From contig JBANDB010000001.1 in the NCBI GenBank assembly GCA_037576215.1, forward strand, positions 5,890,001 through 5,954,000: a stretch of 64,000 bases of DNA, read 5' to 3'. This document shows, piece after piece, positions 1 to 11,500 of the stretch. The number at the start of each line of letters is the position of its first letter. Position 1 is the first letter of the stretch. Under the pieces are notes generated by a model that saw only the letters and a program-made list of their open reading frames with translations, made no database searches and was not told the origin of the DNA. Both the position numbers and the translations under genes were made by a program. This stretch comes from Armillaria gallica. Its lineage: Eukaryota > Basidiomycota > Agaricomycetes > Agaricales > Physalacriaceae.

Positions 1-1050
1 ACAGTCCAACGACGGCAAGTTTGGGCTGTTGACGATGCTGCGGAAATGAGAACCCCTCCGGTCTCGTTTCCAGATAGAGAAGTGAGTAGTCTCGTCGCTC
101 AAGCACAAATATTTTCTAAATATTTAACCCTCGTGGGTCAGAAGAATCTTGCATTTACGACGCCGCTACCGGGGGCCTTTTGTTGAGGCGAGAGATGGCC
201 AGGATGGTGGAATCAATACCCTGTCACTACTTCAAGTTAGCACTATGTCTGTATTCGCCGAAAGCGTTCGTTAGCCATTGTAGCTCATACTTTCACTCCT
301 TTGTCTGCTTGCTGATTTTCTTCCAGCGTCGTGGTATCATCTCAGCTTGGACCGAAGACAGTCAGAACTAGATAAAAGACCACGTTACTTCAACGCTAGT
401 GTCAACACGGCAGACTGCAGCCGCACGATTTTAACATACCAGTCTAGAGCAGCTCGCCGTGTAACAGACCCTTCTTCTGCAATTCAACGTGGCTCACGGT
501 TCTTTGTCACATCATCTTGCCACTGGTAGGCGCTCTTCCTCCGGCGCGTAAACAGTAGACAGAATTGTCATGCCACGCCTCGAGGGGAACAAATTAGGAT
601 CCGAGTCGTCCCGGACCAATAAGACGAAGTGCTACTTTCGCCTGTGAAGATGGTTGTGAAAGTGGTGAGTATTGCTTCTTTTCGAGGCAGGCAATCAAAC
701 TTAACTTTGATCCTGATCCCACGTTCGTAGTTCATCGAACGGACACGGTATGAAGCGAACCCTAGAGTCCAATCATATCAACGTTCCGCCTGAGCTTGAA
801 CCTTTTTTCGCGAGAACCTTTTACGAACGACACGCTTCATTGTGACGAGTTTCCGAAAGAGTCGCTTTCCTTCCCTCATAAGAGGTAAAAGTCAATTTCA
901 TCTGATTGTATTTTGCCGACATTTGTTTTGATTATCATAAGGGATAGTTATAACACCACAAACTAGAGCGACTGAAAAAAATGCAGATGTACAACGTGGT
1001 GCAATATTACTCTACAAAATCATCGAGACATGTGCTGACGGTCAGCATCT
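1..1050. other. No recognisable gene
   Basis: Both strands hold only short open frames without family motifs or convincing splice chains. I see no RNA gene or repeat with a partner elsewhere in the window. The right part lies just downstream of the minus-strand DUF6699 gene and would contain its 3' end. Confidence 0.5.
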
Positions 1051-1951
1051 TTACATCGTCCTGACACGCTTCAGATGCATCCTCCAAACTGTCTGATCCT
1101 TGTAAAACACCGTTCCTCCTCCCAGACTCAACCCGAAGAACAACGTTGTAAAGGCGCTGACCCTATCAACATCTATCCCACAACTGCATTTCTGTCTGTA
1201 GCACCCACCCAGAGTTTCTGGCGGCAGTAGCGTACGGAGGACAGTCTGCGCGCGCACCAGTACATCCTCGACGGTGACACCCACGCCGTCCCGTGCTCGC
1301 ACTTCGATATTGAACCCATGGTCATCTATCTCGACGAACAAGAGGATCCGCGGTAGAGGAGGGTCAGAGGCAAACTCTGATGCTACCGAGGCATGCGGTT
1401 TGACGCGCTTCGACGAGAAGAAATCCATAGGCTCGCATGTCCCCACCGTTAGAGCCCGATGTATGCCTATCGATGCGGGGAGATGTATTTGGTCCTGATA
1501 TGGTGTCCAAGATGTTTGCGGGGAAGAATGAGAATGAGGGTGTGAGTCTTCAACTGTCTTTGGTCGCTTTTGCGTATGTGTGGAGTAGAGAGATCGGAGG
1601 CAAGTGTGCGGAGACTCATGACGTAGACGTCGCGCATCGGAGAAAGATGATGATGCTGATACAACAGGGGGTTCGGTGCTGTGATGGGAACTGGATACCG
1701 GTGACACGTACGCGGTAGCGACGTGGTCGGAGGAAGCGTGCGGAAGACGGCCAGGTGCTTTCAGTACCGGGGTACCTGAAATCAATAATAATATCGGCGT
1801 TAGGTCGCTGGCAAAGACCATGCCGTATGGGCTTACCTGATTTCACATCACGTCGAGGACGAGGTGGTGGTAGAGATAGAGGAGTGTAGGTTTCGGGACG
1901 GAGAGATATCTGCTTGATATCGTCGTCCCAGTGTACTCGCTTTCTTGACAT
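1051..1951 (-). CDS. DUF6699-type protein, two exons
   Basis: Exon 1 is 1951-1837, intron 1836-1776 (61 nt, GTAAGC...TTTCAG), exon 2 is 1775-1051, giving 279 residues. The start was chosen because MSRKRVHWDDD resembles the short basic N-terminus of basidiomycete DUF6699 proteins, and the phase-1 intron joins it in frame to the long exon. The middle (residues about 45-130) is Ser/His-rich and probably disordered. The C-terminal half carries the weakly conserved domain, including LPRILLFVEIDDHGFNIEV and VGVTVEDVLVRAQTVLRTLL. DUF6699 has no known biochemical role. The 6.6 kb gene belongs to the same family, so two members bracket the aldehyde dehydrogenase gene. The domain is divergent, so the family call is moderate while the gene structure is good. 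Confidence 0.6.
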
Positions 1952-2241
1952 GAACTGGAGAAACTGGATGAGAAGCACGGGTAGTCCAACGTACGCGTTT
2001 TATCTTCTAAAGCTGTACTTCGAAATCAGGTGCTGTTACTATCTCGCCTCGCGGTTGCCTTGCGTTACTCGGTCGCAGGACAAAAAATAGCTATCAAGGT
2101 GCGGCAACTATAGATTCGCCGTAACGTCATCCCGTCTACTCAAATGTCATACTCAATCGAAGAATCGTTATCATGTTCGACTACGTACCTAGCCAGCACC
2201 CCGGGTAAGTACTATCACAGTCAGGACCTCTTGTCAGCGTG

Positions 2242-2541
2242 CTAACAAGACAAGGCATAGTGTTCACATTCAGCACGGTATAGGTTTAGTGCTGTGGAGA
2301 GGGCGTCAAATCGTGTCCTTAATTTCTCATGGAGCTGTATGTTCAAGGGAAAAGTGGAGGCAGGTCCTGCATCTGGTGACGTGTTCAAAGGGCTTATCAA
2401 AGCGGCAGCTATCCTGAACTTTGGAGTGCGCACCCCACTTTGTGGCCTCTCAGGGGACTCTTGAGCTCCAAGAATCTGTGTCAATCTTTCCAGATCCGTG
2501 AGGGATCGGGTCCTGGAACCTTGGAAATCCTGATTTTCCAT
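2242..2541 (-). CDS. Possible small hypothetical protein
   Basis: An open frame of 99 residues beginning MENQDFQGSRTRSLTDLE. The frame stays open upstream to 2766 without a clear family motif, so an upstream exon is possible. The C-terminal half (about residues 60-95) could form one amphipathic helix. I recognise no domain, and nothing in the flanks supports expression. It could equally be a chance frame between the DUF6699 gene and the aldehyde dehydrogenase. Confidence 0.2.
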   Translation of the reverse strand: MENQDFQGSRTRSLTDLERLTQILGAQESPERPQSGVRTPKFRIAAALISPLNTSPDAGPASTFPLNIQLHEKLRTRFDALSTALNLYRAECEHYALSC

Positions 2542-2766
2542 GCTTTGATACCGAAAATTGATGAGAAAAGTACATACGTTGCCGAATGCCGTTGCGAAAA
2601 TTGGGACCTTCTGGAGTTCGAAGCCACGGGTCAGCTGTAACTGCGTCCGAAGGTTTCGATCATTTGCTGTGCCGACTCTTCCCGACCGAATACCTTTTGC
2701 AATCCACCAACCATTGCCGCTACTTAGACAGATCAAATGATATTTGGTAAGGAAACGCCACATCAT

Positions 2767-3340
2767 GGCTGCATTAGAATTTACGAAGCTACACCAGGAG
2801 GGTAATGGGACCGTCCGCTGGAAGCTAGCATGGTTTATCTTCCGAAGTCCTGTGAAGTGGTGAAGCTGCTAAGCACTTGGAAATCATGACACATTGATAA
2901 GGTTACCGATATCTCTCCGCACAATCTTTTGTACTCCCTGGTCGCGCTAAGTGCTCTCTCTGCTGGCCCAATCGTTACCGTCCTGTTACCACGGGTACAA
3001 GGCTAGAAGTGACAATCGGCCCCTGATCGACGAAACGCGCAAACAGCGCATGTTGATCTCACATCCTGGCTTCGACCGTTCACTTTTCCTTTCAGAACGG
3101 TAAGTTTCTCAGACAATCCTTATGAACGTAGTTCGAAGTGCTGATTACACTTATATTCAGATTGTTTCGAGCGCGTATGTTCCTCAGATTTGGCATACAC
3201 CAGTGAAGAACGCCGTTTATATTCTAGTGAACTCGAATGCGGGGAGAAGTTGGCAATAGCGGACCCGAAAAGTTCAGCTGACGGATGTCTTGTATTGTAC
3301 GTTAGCCTGCACCTCGGCGACGGATTCGCGAGCAAGGGCA
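2767..3340. other. Intergenic, likely promoter region of the ALDH gene
   Basis: No gene is seen. The stretch ends at a TATA-like box in front of the aldehyde dehydrogenase gene and probably contains its upstream control region. I could not pick out a specific operator. Confidence 0.4.
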
Positions 3341-3346
3341 TATAAA
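3341..3346 (+). promoter_or_regulatory. TATA box of the ALDH gene
   Basis: TATAAA lies 47 bp before the ATG at 3393, a plausible core promoter position with a short leader. No second good TATA is nearby. Confidence 0.55.
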
Positions 3347-3392
3347 GACTCGCAGGGAGCGCTCGCTGTTTGGTCCGTTACCTCATTTCAAG

Positions 3393-5766
3393 ATGCCTCC
3401 TCACTTCTCTCACAAGTTCGATACCCCTGTTTATAAGGGAACGACCTCTTTTCCAACAGGACTGTTTATCAACGGACAGTTTGTCGACGGATCAGACAGT
3501 ACTACAATCGAGCGAATTCATACAAAGAAAAACGTCTCTCCATACTGATATTACCGTCTTTTCAGTGTTATCAATCCCTGTCTGTTATCGTATTCCGCTA
3601 AGACGTCTCTCTAAACCCTTTTTCCAGCTGATGGGTCCATCATTACCAAGGTATCCGAGGCCACCCCCAAGGACGTTGATATAGCCGTGGACTGTGCGCA
3701 GAAGGCTTTCGATACTACATGGGGTCTCAAGGCTTCAGGATCGTCTCGTGCTGGCCTCATGCAGAAGCTTGCCAATGCCATGGTTGAGAATAGAGATGAG
3801 CTATGCGCTTTGGAGGCCCTGGATAACGGCGAGTTTTTTTAGACCTTCTGTTCGCACGTTGAACTGAATTGCGCTTCTTAGGCAAAACGTATGGCTGGGC
3901 GCAGCAGGCAGATCTGCCACTGTCCATAGATGTCATGAAATATTATGCAGGCTGGGCAGATAAGATCGATGGAAAAGTAATCGAAGTGAGTCTTCAGCTC
4001 CCTTTACAGCTATACATAACCTGACATGCCTTCCTAGACGGACGAGGGCCGACTTACATACACCAGGCATGAGCCTATCGGAGTTGTTGTATGTCGCTTG
4101 TCACTCCACTATCCTAGGTACTTACCCACCGCTGTCTTTACATGCAGGGCCAGATCATTCCATGTAAGCAAAAAACGTCCCATCGCGCCTCAATGATACT
4201 GAACGTGCCTCGCCTTGCAGGGAATTTCCCGAGTAAGTACCGACCCGCTCATGCAATGCTCATTGAACGTGAACTCGCCGCCTGAATCGCCCAGTTCTCA
4301 TGATGGTAATGAAACTTGGACCTGGTTCGTACTTCCATACTTGATCATCGATGTACCTTGCAGCGACATGCTTTCAAAGCGCTTGCCACCGGGAACTGTA
4401 TTGTCATGAAGGCGAGTCATCATTAAATTAATCAACTCGTCCTATTTCAGTTCCGATTGACCCCAAAACAGACTTCGGAATTTACTCCGTTATCAGCGCT
4501 GCGAATCTGCACCCTCATTCAGGAAGTAGGCTTCCCTCCGGGGGTCGTAAATGTGCTTACCGGTTATGGAGAGACCGTCGGCGAGGCGATTTCAATGCAC
4601 ATGAAGATTGAGAAGGTCGCCTTCACTGGGAGTGTCCTCGTCGGCCATAAGATTATGGTAGCTGCCGGAAAGAGCAACCTTAAGAAAGTTACCCTGGAAC
4701 TCGGCGGAAAGAGTCCGAATATCATATTCAATGACGCCGATTTAGAACAAGCTGTGAACTGGTCATTCCACGGAATTTAGTGTGTTACTGTTTCTGTCCT
4801 TGTTCCGATTCGCGACACAATTACTCATCCCAATCTCGTGTAGCTGGAATCATGGCCAGGCCTGTTGCGCTGGTTCTAGAATATTTGTTCAATCAGGGAT
4901 CTACGACGAGTTTCTCAAAAGGCTCACGGAAAAGAGTAAGGCGATCAAAGTTGGCGATCCTTTCGATGAGGATTCATTCCAGGGACCGTTAGTATCTAAG
5001 AGACAATTTGATGTGTGTGCTCCATTGACTTCGTCGTCCTCTCTTTTCTCTCTTTGGCAATCTCATCGGTATCTCCTAGCGCGTGATGAACTTCATTGAT
5101 ATAGGCAAGGCCCAAGGCGCTACGGTCCATCTTGGCGGAGAACGTCACGGCTCCAAAGGATACTTCATTCAACCGACCATATTCACCAACACGACACCCA
5201 ATATGGACATCGTACAGGAGGAAATATTCGGGCCTATCAGCTGTATCATCAAGTTCGAAGACGAAGAGGGTAAGTTTTTTTTGTTACCCTGGGCCTTCCT
5301 TTCGCCTCTACCGATAACACCGTTGACGTGAATTCTCTGGCGTCTATTAGATGTTGTCCGACAAGCCAATGATACATGTAAGCATCATAATGCCGGCTTG
5401 CTGCGCTCAATTTGACTTCTTACTTCTCACAGTCTACGGATTGGCCGCAGCGGTATTTACGAAAGACATCACTCGCGCCCTCGAGACTGCGCATAGTCTG
5501 AAAGCTGGAACTGCCTGGGTTATTTCCCCCCTCTAACTGCGATGACGAAAGCTGAAACGTACACTAGGTCAATTGTTACAATGTCTGCCACGCGAACGTG
5601 CCTTTCGGGGGATTCAAACAATCCGGATTTGGACGAGAATTCAGTGAATACGCGCTTCAAAAGTAAGCCCCTTGTGAAACGCTTTAACATTGTCAATTGA
5701 TCAAGCAATTGTAGTTACACTAATGTCAAGTCTGTGAATATTAACCTACGACATAAGATGCAGTGA
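3393..5766 (+). CDS. NAD(P)-dependent aldehyde dehydrogenase, 16 exons
   Basis: Exons: 3393-3511, 3566-3579, 3628-3828, 3882-3985, 4038-4088, 4148-4163, 4221-4232, 4295-4324, 4380-4411, 4472-4779, 4844-5012, 5080-5269, 5351-5377, 5433-5518, 5568-5662, 5715-5766. They sum to 1506 nt, 501 residues, the usual length of a class 1/2 type ALDH. The enzyme oxidises aldehydes to carboxylic acids and is probably cytosolic, as no targeting peptide is seen. Visible motifs: IIPWNFP (Asn170), FTGS (residues 244-247) in the cofactor fold, LELGGKSP with the general base Glu269, GQACCAGSR with nucleophile Cys303, EEIFGP, and [13 protein letters not shown] near the end. No stop or frameshift is needed. Introns 1, 3 and 9 start with GC (GCGAAT, GCGAGT, GCGAGT) instead of GT; no GT donor gives the family reading frame. 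Several exons are tiny (12-16 nt). It is the best-preserved gene in the window. Confidence 0.93.
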
Positions 5767-6480
5767 GAGTCATTGCTGTGCGTTTAGACGCCGGAGGCAC
5801 GGGTCTTTGCGAAGGGGTTTCGTAAAGACGATTACGAAGCCACACACTTCAATCAGTTGGCATAGAGTCGCAAATCTTAGTCCGTTGTAAATCATGATGA
5901 AAAAGGTGGATATCCGGTTTTCTAACTCCATCGAGGACTGTGGGTAGACCTAAACGACCTCCATCAAAAGAATTCGCAGCCAGTGTGCCATCAAAGCAAA
6001 GGAAACATACAGGGTGCCTGGATGGCTATCATTTATTCTACCGTATACAGCTGCGTTCTTCTACAATTGACCTGGAGCGGCGTATCCACAATGGAGTCCT
6101 CGGTGCGGCTCCGTACTTGGTCTCGGTGATGAATCCTAATAGACTAGTACTAGGATGAAGACATAAGGCTGGGCAGGGAGATCCAGGTTACCCCATGTAG
6201 GAATACCGACCCAGAAATTCAGCTGCATTTAGTCTTGTGAGGCGCATTAGAGAGAGCCAACGATAATAGAGCCGCAGCGCCCTGAAGGCGCATCCCCCGT
6301 CTGATCCGGATGACTCCAGGGCTATGCTTGCGGTCAGATGTGCTATTTGTTGACGGTCTGGGGTCATATAAACGGGCTGGGAAGACGCACTGACCGTCAA
6401 AATGACTCATCTATAGGACATTTTTGGAATGTCCTCGCGAGATCGGGATGCGGGAGGAGACCCCTATTAGGACAGAAGCA
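5767..6480. other. Intergenic between ALDH and DUF6699 gene
   Basis: No gene motif is visible on either strand; the open frames are short. The left part must hold the ALDH 3' untranslated region and the right part the promoter of the next gene. No repeat shared with the rest of the window was found. Confidence 0.4.
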
Positions 6481-6490
6481 TATATATAAG
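6481..6490 (+). promoter_or_regulatory. TATA-like element
   Basis: The run TATATATAAG lies about 115 bp upstream of the ATG at 6605, a reasonable distance for a core promoter with an 80-90 nt leader. It is AT-rich enough that chance is possible. Confidence 0.35.
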
Positions 6491-6604
6491 TACATGCGCT
6501 TCGAGCCCGTTTTTCGACATAACCACTTGATACTAGGCAAGTCGTGAACCAGCGAGGATAGCCTTAAAGTCGACTTACGACCGTTTATTCTTCTAGAGTT
6601 GACC

Positions 6605-7456
6605 ATGTCGAACCACGTTCGTTTCGCGAACTCGCCTAACGAGCTGTATACATATGACTCCGACCAAGCGCCTTCACCAGTAACAGCTCGTCCCAGACAG
6701 CGCTTCGCCTACACTCCCGCTCAACTGCAGTTATCCTCGCAGGCACGACCTCACCCCAGTTACACCGTTTACAATTCTCGCTCTCTCAGTAATACACCTT
6801 CTCCCTTTAACAACTACACAGCACTCCCGTATCCATCCACCTTCCAGACCGTTGCTGCTCCGTCATCGTCCTCCTCTGTGTTTGCGTCATCTTCGACGCC
6901 TGTCATCTCGATGAACCCCCCGCCGACACCTGATCGGCTGCGAAGAACCATTCCTCTTCCAGACGTCGATGAGAACGGTGCCGTCCACGGTGATAAACCA
7001 TGGACAATCAAAGCACATGAATTACTCCGACCGACACATCCAACACATATTAATATCGACCTTTCCACCAACCTTCATGCATACATCCCGACACTCTCTG
7101 ATGAGCCTGCAACGCAGCCTCGCCTTCCAACACTCACTCTGGTATCTAAATACCTACCTTGGAGACTTCACGTTATCCCCAAGGGTGACTACGTCACGGT
7201 ACGGGACTTGATGGCGAGTTTATATACCTCGCTGCGTATGCCTGTCACCCACGAAGAAATGAAGCAAGCAAAGGGCGGTAGGAGTGTACAGCAGGCATTC
7301 GCTAGACGCATTCAGGGCAAAGGGCACGAGGAGGCCCGAAAGGGAGTACGTCGGGTGGACTTTTTGCTCAAGAACTCCATATTCGTCGGAATCACGGAGA
7401 CAGAAGACCCCAAACTGTGGAAAATCTGTCTTGTACCCAGAACATCTCGGCAATAA
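6605..7456 (+). CDS. DUF6699 domain protein
   Basis: A single exon of 283 residues. The ATG at 6605 gives MSNHVRFANSPNELY, an N-terminus of the type seen in this family. Residues about 1-120 are Pro/Ser/Thr-rich and probably disordered. The domain occupies about residues 137-280, with INIDLSTNLHAYIP, LTLVSKYLPWRLHVIPKGDY, VTVRDLMASLYTSLRMPVT and the late VRRVDFLLKNSIFVGI block, all in the order of DUF6699. The family is common in Agaricomycetes and of unknown function. It lies downstream of and parallel to the ALDH gene. The frame is intact with no odd codons. Confidence 0.8.
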   Translation: MSNHVRFANSPNELYTYDSDQAPSPVTARPRQRFAYTPAQLQLSSQARPHPSYTVYNSRSLSNTPSPFNNYTALPYPSTFQTVAAPSSSSSVFASSSTPVISMNPPPTPDRLRRTIPLPDVDENGAVHGDKPWTIKAHELLRPTHPTHINIDLSTNLHAYIPTLSDEPATQPRLPTLTLVSKYLPWRLHVIPKGDYVTVRDLMASLYTSLRMPVTHEEMKQAKGGRSVQQAFARRIQGKGHEEARKGVRRVDFLLKNSIFVGITETEDPKLWKICLVPRTSRQ

Positions 7457-8356
7457 GCGCTGTCAGTAGTGCTGTTGCCTTGCTGTCGAAGGTACATTTG
7501 GGGTCCTGGAGCTGTATTAGTAGCGGGAGATGTGTGATACTAGATCGATCAGCGCTGTACTTGTTTAGTTTCTTCATAACGTTATCCATTATTAAGTTGC
7601 TGTACCTCCGTGATTGGCGTGATCGACAGACGCATGCATCAAGTCGCTAAGCATTTTGTTTGCCGCCTGCATGCTTCTATCAAGGAAGATTTTGGAGTGC
7701 CATTGGCTCGGGAATATGCTTGTACCGAGTAACAGCAGTGGGCCATGCTGTATAACTAGGCGCTAATTCCCATCTTCAGGCGGATCACTGGAAGGAATTT
7801 CTCGTACGTAAAGATTATTTTTGGAGTCAAAACAAGAAATAAAGTTTCATGAATAGGTGATGATAGATGAGGTCTGTTCAAAATGTTGAAGTTTACCGTT
7901 GATCAAACACGGGGAAAAAGAAAGGAATCTTTACATCAAACAAATAAAATTAAGAACAGTGTACATACCGCCAAATTTCTCCAGGAGACAATATGAATAG
8001 GTTTCATGGATCAACCTGCGCTTATATGGCTGTGAGGTAGTTGTCGGACCGTCCCTCCTTTTTGCATGATCATGGTCGATATTTGACCCATCGCGTCACA
8101 ACAGGCCGGCCGATGGTAGTAGTTACCAATATACAAACAGAGATGGTTGAGTATTAAATATGCAAGCAAAAGTTGCTATATTGTATAGTTCCGACCCGGT
8201 GAGCGGTTGCGAAGTCAGTCTTCGTATTTTGAATGAGGACAGCGGCGTTACTGATGAAAGTATGAGAGGAGCCGCCTGGGTATACAGTGCAAGTAAAATG
8301 TCAAACAATAGGCATCTTTCCATTGCAGGATCGGCCAATTGTCTTGGTAATTAATT
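7457..8356. other. Gene-free stretch
   Basis: Only short frames are present. The sequence becomes AT-rich after 7780 and ends at a MITE-like element. A short frame at 8160-8354 has no family resemblance and runs into the element, so it was not called. Confidence 0.45.
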
Positions 8357-8358
8357 TA

Positions 8359-8585
8359 CAGCTGTTTGCACACAGCTTGACAGTAGGGGGCGTTTTGCGC
8401 GAGAGAAGAGAGTGATCTGGACTTCGTCATAAGCCGCAGTTTAAGGGCTTGATGACGCGTTTGTGGCTGGTCTATGGCCATTTCGTGCGCTTGAAGTCCC
8501 CAAAACACGGTTTATGACGAAGTCCGAGCTTCTTTTCATCATCTACGAAAGCCCCCCTGACTGTCAAGCTGTATGCAAACAGCTA
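8359..8585. mobile_element. MITE-like element with terminal inverted repeats and TA flanks
   Basis: The left end CAGCTGTTTGCACACAGCTT is mirrored at the right end, which on the opposite strand reads TAGCTGTTTGCATACAGCTT. The match continues inward through GACAGT and a G-rich stretch. Further in, GGACTTCGTCATAA on the left is matched by its reverse complement on the right, so most of the 227 bp can fold into one long hairpin. TA lies directly outside each end (8357-8358 and 8586-8587), as expected for a TA target duplication of Tc1/mariner/pogo-like elements. No coding capacity exists, so it is a non-autonomous element. No second copy was seen in the window. Confidence 0.75.
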
Positions 8586-8587
8586 TA

Positions 8588-10200
8588 ACGTTAAACGTTA
8601 AAGTCTGCTTTAATGAGTGCATAACATCTTGTCCAGAATTGTCCATAGGCAAGATAGTAAAGGCGGGAGAAAATCGGGTTGAGGTATCAATCATGTCCAA
8701 TTGTTGGTTCTGATGCAACGCCTAGCACTATTGCTGTAGAAAACAAGAGAAACATGAAGTTAGAGCTCCGCAAAAGGCGAGGCAAAAGGGAAGACTAAAT
8801 TTGTGTTAACAGCGAACATGAACGAAGCGCTGCATAGTCATCTTGTCCGAGACACAGCCTACAAGTAAGTCGCAAGTCCCCGTAGTTCCAAGGCCTCATG
8901 CATCGTGAAGCATCGATACTGTGCACAGGTCAGGGACGCTGGGAGGCAAAGGGTTTGCTTCAGAAACGTGATTGGCCCAGAAGAGGCGGTGCCAATTTAG
9001 AAGCCGGCCGTCCAGAAATAGAAAACGCGTCTTTTGCCGGAACTTCCTTTAGTGCCTCGCGTTTATTTGCCGTCCGCCTGCTTCCCACCCTTATTGGAAA
9101 TCCGAGGAAGCACAAAAACGAGTATACGAGCTTTCAGCGACGCGACAAATAATGTTCCAGTACTTCGAGGTCCAGATATCCTGTCGGCCCTCGGACTGGG
9201 TTGAGTCAACTTCCAACTACGATTGACTGGGAGCGGTGACTCCTGTCTTATCACAGGTTGCCTTGTCTTGATGCTGGGTGAAGATCTAGATCTGTGTATG
9301 TTTGGATCGCCCAAACATTGCCCTATAAAGGGCCGATATGGCCTCCCCGTTCTTTCTCTTCCCTACCACCATCACGACAAATTGGGCCACTCACCAGTAC
9401 GAATCTGATAACTCCACGGATGATAGCGCGACGACAACAATCTTCGTTGGTGATTGGCCACCGGTTCGCCCCAACACAACCACTGGCCCAGACTTGTACA
9501 AGCTTGACTCTGGCCTTCAACGCTGCAGTGATTCCCTTCGATGACGATGGATATCGATACCATCAGGATTAGCAGGCCTTGGATACGTAGATTCTATGAA
9601 TCAAGATGATTTTTCTGCGAGCCACATCTGATAGGTCACTAGTAATCTGGCGCCACCACGGTCCTTATACTTTTTGAGTGTATGCCACTTAAAGCAGGGT
9701 ACATGCTAGCTCCTATTTCCCGAATCTTTGGTGAGCCACTTATCAACACGCCACATTCATGAAAGTAAATATTTCTACTTCCTTCCTTCCAAGTTGTGCA
9801 TCGCTCTAATCGAAATATCAGCTACGAATGTCAATAATCACATCTGAATAGACCACGACACTCATGGACGACTACCACCATCGACGATGATAATTTTGTC
9901 CTGCCCAATTACGGCGAGAGCCAGTGTGGACATCTGCTGGTGAACTGGGGACTTTGGCTACGCTGTGGACAACCGAAACTGCCCGGGTCGATTTCACGAT
10001 GTTGTATGGTGGCGGTCGCACGCGTATCATACCTTCGACGGTTCTGATGAGCATGCGAGTTTATCTAAAAGATGTTCCTCGCCGGCTGACTTGATCATCG
10101 CGAATAATTCTTGCGTCGACTTCAAGATCTTCTCGTCGACTGAGGCGTGACCCTTTACAAGCAGGGGGAAAAGCATCAAATCCACTAGTGCATCCCAAGT
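8588..10200. other. Gene-free stretch
   Basis: No open frame with a family motif and no convincing exon chain was found. Several 60-90 codon frames around 9.2-9.6 kb overlap each other on both strands and look like shadows. No RNA gene signal was recognised. Confidence 0.4.
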
Positions 10201-10208
10201 TATAAATA
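10201..10208 (+). promoter_or_regulatory. TATA-like box
   Basis: TATAAATA stands alone upstream of a long open frame (10314-10913) that I could not assign. It may be a real promoter of an unknown transcript or chance. Confidence 0.25.
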
Positions 10209-11500
10209 GTTCTCGGCTTATGCTTATGCTCTTTGTTCTCTCGAGGCTAGCCGTAGGCTTTTTCGCTCTTAACCCATATCTTCAAGTCGCTGCTTCTCGA
10301 GGTCTCGACGCTGTTGGTGAAGCTTCGGCTTACACGACTAATTTTTGGAACCTCTCTGCTTCGTGCAGATTTTTTGAGTTCTTTCGATACCATTACCTCC
10401 ATTCACATGTCACGCCAAATATGTCATTTAGCTTTCAAGAGTTTCCATGGGCTTGGCCACCTGTCTGTGTACGTTCGTTTCTCTCTTGGAGCTTACGTTG
10501 ATCTCATCGTTCTCTTAGCCGTTCCTCTCAACGTCGTCGGGCTGTCAACCCAACAATTGCAGGTGTATCCATGCACAATCTGCTGTGCCATGTCCTCGCC
10601 GATTTCTTTGCGTCTTGTAGAAGATCTTGCCAGTATTGTCGTGTCAGATTTCTGCTGCATCATGTACTTATCGCTCCGTGTCGCCTGCTGTGCTACTTCT
10701 CGCTTTCTTTTCCCTTCGTTGCGTCGCAGATATCCGGTGAATATTAGACTGACATCACCATTTGGTTGTGTCGCCAAATCTGTTCATATATCAATACGCA
10801 ACCTGTTGTGTTATGTACACCGCGTCCTCTTCTCCGTTTGGCTGTTTCTTCGAACGATGGCGTGTATATCCTTGCGCAGTATGTTGCTCCCTGTAACCCT
10901 TAGTGCCGCCTAGCACACGGGCCGCTGGTGGAGGTAAGTCTTGCATACATTAATTTATTCTTTAGGCTGACGTTTTGATTCACAGTGAATTACCTTTTCT
11001 GTGATATCTCGGCGACCGATTCTCTGCGCTGCTTTTCTTGACTAGCATCTGGCTTTCTTTCTTGTGTTATCTGAGGGACCTGTCTATCTGACACGGCGCG
11101 AGACGCGATTATCTCTTGAATTCGTCTCCTCTGAAAATGGAGTTAACGGTTTTGCTGTGGTAGATGTCGAGACCGTCTCGAGCCTCAATTTTTTGAACTT
11201 CATCCGCTTGGCGCAGATCTCCCTCCTCTATCCCGCACCACATTACCGGTAAGTTTCTTGTATTTTGGGCTTCCTTAGCTTCAAATCTGACGATGAACTT
11301 GATGTGAGACGCGCCTAGGGCCGACCCGAGACACTGTAGTAGTCAGTCAATCTCAAACTCGAACTCCTCTCTCACTAACCGACAGACGAATATTTTCCTT
11401 TAAGCGCGATTCACCACAAGTGACTGTACTCTTATTGGAAAAGGAAAAGGCGGAAGTATATCTTGTGGGTTTTGTTCCCAGTGAGGTGAAGAGTCAGAGA
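10209..11500. other. Unassigned stretch with one 199-codon open frame
   Basis: The plus frame 10314-10913 is open for 199 codons, is Cys/Leu/Ser-rich and contains loosely repeated segments resembling TATCCATRCRCAATCTGYTG about every 90-250 bp, for example near 10570, 10790 and 10870. It lacks domain motifs, has competing frames on both strands and is not clearly coding. The remaining sequence to 11500 should hold the 5' region of the first F-box gene. Confidence 0.3.

Noticed and set aside
4412..4471. A GT donor inside GCGAGTCATC to avoid a GC-AG intron 9.
   Set aside because: It would add four bases and break the [10 protein letters not shown] frame that the family requires.
10314..10913. 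A 199-codon open frame after a TATA-like box.
   Set aside because: No domain or splice support, with competing frames on both strands; kept only as an unassigned stretch.
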